From NCBI GenBank assembly GCA_030831885.1, contig JAURKF010000337.1, positions 1 through 9,176 on the forward strand: a stretch of DNA of 9,176 nt, read 5' to 3'. The notes beneath the pieces were generated by a model, which saw only the letters and a program-made list of their open reading frames with translations, made no database searches and was not told the DNA's origin. How positions within the stretch are numbered: the stretch's first letter is position 1; each line of letters begins with the position of its first letter. The position numbers and the translations under genes are program-made. Origin of the DNA: Flavobacteriales bacterium. Lineage in GTDB: Bacteria > Bacteroidota > Bacteroidia > Flavobacteriales > UA16. Shown one piece after another: positions 6,922 through 9,176 of the stretch.

Positions 6922-7638
6922 ATGTCATCGCCGGCAAAGCCTTTTGCTTTTAAAAAATTCGAAGTTCTGCAGTCGCGCAGCGCTATGCGTGTGGGCACTG
7001 ATGCTGTGTTGCTCGCGGCCTGGGTTTACGTGGATAATTGTGAGCATATTTTGGATGTTGGTACGGGGACAGGAGTAATAGCACTCATATGTGCCCAGCG
7101 TTGCAGCAAGGCAATGATAGAAGCAATCGAAATTGATGAAGGTAGCGCAGAGGATGCGATGGAAAACTTTAGTAATTCGCCTTGGAACAACCGCATGAAG
7201 ATGCACCTGGGCGATTTTCTCAAAATCATAACAAGCGAAAAATTTGATCTTATTATTTCAAACCCGCCTTATTTCACGCATTCACTTCGTTCGCCCGATC
7301 CTGTGCGCAATGCTGCGCGCCATGATGATTATTTGCCTTCGGACGCATTTATGAAGCATGCCAAGGGAATGTTGAGGCCCGAGGGAAGGGTGGCGCTCAT
7401 TTTTCCCAAATCCGAATTGGAACGTTGGGTGTTGGATGCGGCTGGCGCGGGGTTAAAGCCGATACGCATTTGCCACGTATTCACGCTCGCCCATAAAGAT
7501 GCGGCTCGAGTGATGGTGGAATTTTCCTTCGATGCTCCCCATGAGCCGGAAATGGAATCGATACTTATTCAGAAAAGTCCGGGTGAGCCATCGGATGCAT
7601 ACAAGCAGCTAACCACTGATTTCTATACAAAGTGGTAA
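6922..7638 (+). CDS. trmN6: tRNA1(Val) adenine(37)-N6-methyltransferase
   Basis: The 238-residue protein is a class I S-adenosylmethionine-dependent methyltransferase of the YfiC/TrmN6 family, which makes m6A at position 37 of a tRNA-Val. The opening FAFKKFEVLQSRSAMRVGTDAVLLAAW (8-34) is the family's distinctive N-terminal motif. ILDVGTGTGVIAL (43-55) binds the cofactor, EIDE about 20 residues later is the acidic ribose contact, and NPPY (114-117) is the N6-adenine catalytic motif, followed by F. Its length agrees with the family. The start ATG at 6922 has no Shine-Dalgarno sequence, like its neighbours. It lies 60 bases after paaY and ends 10 bases before the convergent T9SS gene, with no hairpin visible between. 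The exact tRNA target in this organism is inferred from the E. coli homologue. Confidence 0.93.
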   Translation: MSSPAKPFAFKKFEVLQSRSAMRVGTDAVLLAAWVYVDNCEHILDVGTGTGVIALICAQRCSKAMIEAIEIDEGSAEDAMENFSNSPWNNRMKMHLGDFLKIITSEKFDLIISNPPYFTHSLRSPDPVRNAARHDDYLPSDAFMKHAKGMLRPEGRVALIFPKSELERWVLDAAGAGLKPIRICHVFTLAHKDAARVMVEFSFDAPHEPEMESILIQKSPGEPSDAYKQLTTDFYTKW

Positions 7639-7648
7639 TTTGCCTAAA

Positions 7649-8119
7649 TCAGTTTTTGATAAGCTTATAACGAGAAGAAATCTTATTAGAATCTGTTATT
7701 TCGATGTAATAGACTGCATTTGACAAATGGCCTATTTCAATGGAAGTAAGAGTTGACAATAGAGAATGTGTTTCTATAACAGCACCGACGTTGTTAAGCA
7801 CGGTTAGCGTGTATCTACCCATAATCGCCGGAATGTGAATACTCAGCTGTTGTTGAGCTGGGTTGGGAAAGATTGAAAGCTGAATGTTATCCATAGATTC
7901 CGGCACGTGAACTTGTGAAAGTTCGAAGGGTTGCTGAACCCCTTCCTGTGCGGATCCACCCGTGCCGGAACCATGGATAAATGCAACCTGGCCAATCGAA
8001 TAAGAAACTGTTCCGCCAGAGCCGGTGGCGTCACCCCCCGAGGTTGATACAGTCGCCTGTGCAATACACGCGGTTGGAATTGCCAGCAGAATAAGCAATC
8101 GAATTACAATACCTATCAT
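7649..8119 (-). CDS. Short secreted protein with T9SS type A sorting domain
   Basis: The 156-residue protein starts with a hydrophobic signal peptide (MIGIVIRLLILLAIPTACIA, cleavage likely after residue 20). Next comes a Gly/Ser/Thr-rich segment (about 22-70) with GGDATGSGGTVSYSIGQV and EGVQQPFEL, motifs often seen at the start of Bacteroidota T9SS-exported proteins. The C-terminal sorting domain (about 80-156) contains SIFPNPAQQQLSIHI, a YTLTVLNNVGAVI strand pair and the final YYIEITDSNKISSRYKLIKN region, so the protein is predicted to be exported by the type IX system and cleaved or anchored at the surface. No catalytic or binding domain lies between leader and sorting domain, so its function is unknown. 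It begins 6 bases after the START-like gene and is probably co-transcribed. Its end converges with trmN6, 10 bases apart, and no terminator was seen. Confidence 0.88.
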   Translation of the reverse strand: MIGIVIRLLILLAIPTACIAQATVSTSGGDATGSGGTVSYSIGQVAFIHGSGTGGSAQEGVQQPFELSQVHVPESMDNIQLSIFPNPAQQQLSIHIPAIMGRYTLTVLNNVGAVIETHSLLSTLTSIEIGHLSNAVYYIEITDSNKISSRYKLIKN

Positions 8120-8125
8120 AAAATT

Positions 8126-8509
8126 TTATCCTCCAATGTGCCTTTTTAATTCGTGAACGGCTTCGTCCCACAACATGCGCTGATCGTCTTCTTCACCCTC
8201 TTCTGCAAAATCAGTTACAATCATTGCCAGTTCACCGGTCATTTCATCGATTTTGATGCGTAGTTCGAAAAAGTTAGATTCTTTATCTGATTCGTCGAGC
8301 CATTGGTAGCGAACCATCTGCTCTTTTTTCTTGGAGACAAGCTGGGCTTTGCGCTCTTCGCCTTCCCAAATGAATGTATAAACGTCGCCCCGTATATGAA
8401 CCTGGGGCGCGAACCATTCTTCGAGTCCGCTTGGCGTAGATAAACAGTTGTATAAAATGCTATCGGAGGTGCGAATGATATATTCGAGCTCAATTGGTTT
8501 TTTGGCCAT
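8126..8509 (-). CDS. START-like (AHSA1/SRPBCC superfamily) protein
   Basis: The 127-residue protein appears cytoplasmic. It has the pattern of small Bacteroidota START-like proteins of the Bet v1/SRPBCC fold: PIELEYIIRTSDSILYNCLSTPSGLEEWFA near the N-terminus, as in AHSA1 proteins, then FIWEGEERKAQLVSKKK and VRYQWLDE strands, and the C-terminal helix MLWDEAVHELKRHIGG. Such folds hold a hydrophobic cavity for ligands, but the role of this subgroup is not known. I chose the ATG at 8509 because the fold begins there. The frame stays open to 8656, but that extension would run through the tRNA gene and has no domain character. The T9SS protein gene follows after 6 bases. A 117-base gap separates this start from the tRNA. 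Confidence 0.87.
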   Translation of the reverse strand: MAKKPIELEYIIRTSDSILYNCLSTPSGLEEWFAPQVHIRGDVYTFIWEGEERKAQLVSKKKEQMVRYQWLDESDKESNFFELRIKIDEMTGELAMIVTDFAEEGEEDDQRMLWDEAVHELKRHIGG

Positions 8510-8543
8510 GTGTTCAGGTTGTAGTAAGTCGTTATGCAAGAAT

Positions 8544-8575
8544 AAGTTTTTTTGAGCATTGGCGGAAGTTTTTTT
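8544..8575. repeat. Two 10-base AAGTTTTTTT direct repeats, 22 bases apart
   Basis: AAGTTTTTTT occurs at 8544-8553 and 8566-8575. The seven-T tracts are spaced by about two helical turns, so they are on the same face of the helix and could bend the DNA. They lie between the START-like gene and the tRNA promoter. The nearer tract is just upstream of the tRNA -33 element, where an UP-like element would lie. The role is inference. Confidence 0.45.
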
Positions 8576-8582
8576 ACCCTTG

Positions 8583-8613
8583 TTTTTGCGGCGCAAGAAT
8601 GTGATTATATTTG
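8583..8613 (+). promoter_or_regulatory. Promoter of the tRNA-Met gene
   Basis: TTTTTG at 8583-8588 (the -33 TTG is 8586-8588) and TATATTTG at 8606-8613 (full match to TAnnTTTG) are separated by 17 bases, a spacing seen in Bacteroidota promoters. Transcription would begin near 8620, a few bases before the tRNA 5' end at 8627. An inverted repeat (GGCGCAA at 8590-8596, TTGCGCC at 8611-8617) overlaps the -7 box. Confidence 0.75.
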
Positions 8614-8626
8614 CGCCCTCAAATTT

Positions 8627-8700
8627 GGCGGGGTAGCTCAGCTGGTTAGAGCGCATGATTCATAATCATGAGGTCGGGGGATCGTGCCCCCCTCCCGCTA
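8627..8700 (+). tRNA. tRNA-Met(CAT), elongator type
   Basis: All arms fold. The acceptor is GGCGGGG against TCCCGCT (8627-8633 and 8693-8699), with G-U pairs at both ends. The D-arm is GCTC/GAGC. The anticodon stem is CATGA/TCATG with loop TTCATAA and anticodon CAT at 8661-8663. The T-stem is GGGGG/CCCCC. The discriminator is A at 8700 and CCA is not encoded. The lack of a C1-A72 mismatch and of three G-C pairs in the anticodon stem excludes initiator tRNA. Elongator Met is favoured over lysidine-modified Ile(CAT) by overall resemblance to known elongator Met tRNAs, but this needs a score. The T-loop ATCGTGC is unusual: positions 54 and 58 are A and T, not T and A. Confidence 0.93.
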
Positions 8701-8720
8701 CAGAAGGAAATGTGTAAATA

Positions 8721-8747
8721 AAAAAAGCCGCATCTGCGGCTTTTTTT
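8721..8747. terminator. Bidirectional intrinsic terminator between tRNA-Met and RRM gene
   Basis: A-tract plus GCCGC (8721-8731), loop ATCT (8732-8735), then GCGGC plus a T run (8736-8747) make a perfect 11-pair hairpin with A and T flanks on either strand. It is 21 bases after the tRNA 3' end and 23 bases beyond the stop of the convergent RRM gene at 8770, so it can end both transcripts. Confidence 0.9.
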
Positions 8748-8769
8748 CATATCAAGACGTTGAGTTGAC

Positions 8770-9135
8770 TTAATAACGATTTCCACGGTCGTAACCGCCA
8801 CCGCCATCACCATCGCGGTTGAAGCGAGGCTTGAAACCGCCTTCACGACGACCACCGCCGCCGAAATTGCTGCGTGGACGATCGTTGCTGCGTGGACGCT
8901 CTTCAGCTTCCTTCACATTGATTTTACGACCACTCACCTCGGATTGATCTAATTGTGCGATTGCCGCACGACCCTCATCATCCGATGACATTTCTACGAA
9001 ACCAAAACCGCGTGAACGACCGGTTGCACGGTCTGTTACTACCTTGGCAGATGCCACGGCACCGAAACGAGAAAAAACTTCGCCAAGCTCTTCGCTTGAC
9101 ATGCTGTAATTCAGCCCTGAAACAAAAATGTTCAT
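8770..9135 (-). CDS. RRM-type RNA-binding protein with Gly/Arg-rich tail
   Basis: The 121-residue protein carries one RNA recognition motif (about residues 1-78). RNP2 is IFVSGL (3-8) and RNP1 is RGFGFVEM (42-49), with aromatic RNA-contact residues F4, F44 and F46. The rest is a disordered Arg/Gly/Asn-rich tail (about 80-121), including a doubled RPRSND/RPRSNF unit and GGGG runs. Proteins of this build occur in Bacteroidota and cyanobacteria, where they bind single-stranded RNA; in some cases they respond to cold (known for the family, not shown here). The start ATG at 9135 puts RNP2 at residue 3, as usual. The upstream 41 bases are AT-rich with no clear promoter box. The gene converges on the tRNA and shares its terminator. 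Confidence 0.95.
   Translation of the reverse strand: MNIFVSGLNYSMSSEELGEVFSRFGAVASAKVVTDRATGRSRGFGFVEMSSDDEGRAAIAQLDQSEVSGRKINVKEAEERPRSNDRPRSNFGGGGRREGGFKPRFNRDGDGGGGYDRGNRY
8867..8898 (-). repeat. 14-base direct repeat in the RRM protein tail
   Basis: TTGCTGCGTGGACG occurs at 8867-8880 and 8885-8898, an 18-base period that equals six codons (RPRSND, RPRSNF) on the minus strand. The period keeps the frame, so copy number could change without breaking the protein. Confidence 0.7.
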
Positions 9136-9176
9136 TTTTAAAACTGTTTGTTGATTAAAATATTAGACAACTGCGA

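Noticed and set aside
8510..8656. N-terminal extension of the START-like frame
   Set aside because: It runs into the tRNA gene and its promoter. The fold starts at the ATG at 8509.
8627..8700. Initiator tRNA-fMet
   Set aside because: The acceptor starts with G1-U72 and not an unpaired C1-A72, and the anticodon stem lacks the three G-C pairs of initiators.
9136..9176. Promoter for the RRM gene
   Set aside because: The AT-rich 41 bases hold no good TAnnTTTG match at proper spacing, and the promoter may lie beyond the window.

Overview
The window looks like a chromosomal segment from a member of the Bacteroidota. Three things point there: a short secreted protein with a type IX secretion (T9SS) C-terminal sorting domain, TAnnTTTG-type promoter boxes in place of classical -10 elements, and the general lack of Shine-Dalgarno sequences before clear start codons. 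A small RRM-type RNA-binding protein, common in this phylum, fits as well. No mobile element, CRISPR array or rRNA was seen. Genus cannot be assigned from this sequence.

Layout. Positions 1-274 (minus) hold the N-terminal part of surE, cut by the window edge. Divergent from it, 380-5018 (plus) is a four-gene signalling block: a receiver domain fused to a SpoIIE/PP2C-type phosphatase, a GAF/HNOBA-like/PAS protein with no output domain, a stand-alone receiver, and a PAS-PAS histidine kinase of the HisKA_2 type. The receiver and kinase are 10 bases apart and are the most obvious phosphotransfer pair. Directly downstream on the same strand are a 3-oxoadipyl-CoA thiolase (paaJ/pcaF type, 5053-6249) and a PaaY-like hexapeptide protein (6256-6861), which fit phenylacetate/aromatic catabolism. 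A tRNA1(Val) A37 N6-methyltransferase homologue (6922-7638) follows.

From 7649 to 8509 (minus) there is a two-gene unit: a START-like (AHSA1/SRPBCC) protein followed 6 bases later by the short T9SS-sorted protein. An elongator-type tRNA-Met(CAU) with its own promoter lies at 8627-8700. A hairpin with A and T flanks at 8721-8747 can serve both this tRNA and the convergent RRM gene (8770-9135, minus).

The most interesting part is the signalling block. It has two receivers, one kinase, one phosphatase output and a sensor-like protein whose middle resembles the HNOBA domain that normally partners H-NOX (heme-NO) sensors, although no H-NOX gene is visible here. The tRNA-Met also has an unusual T-loop, in which bases 54 and 58 are A and T instead of the usual T and A.
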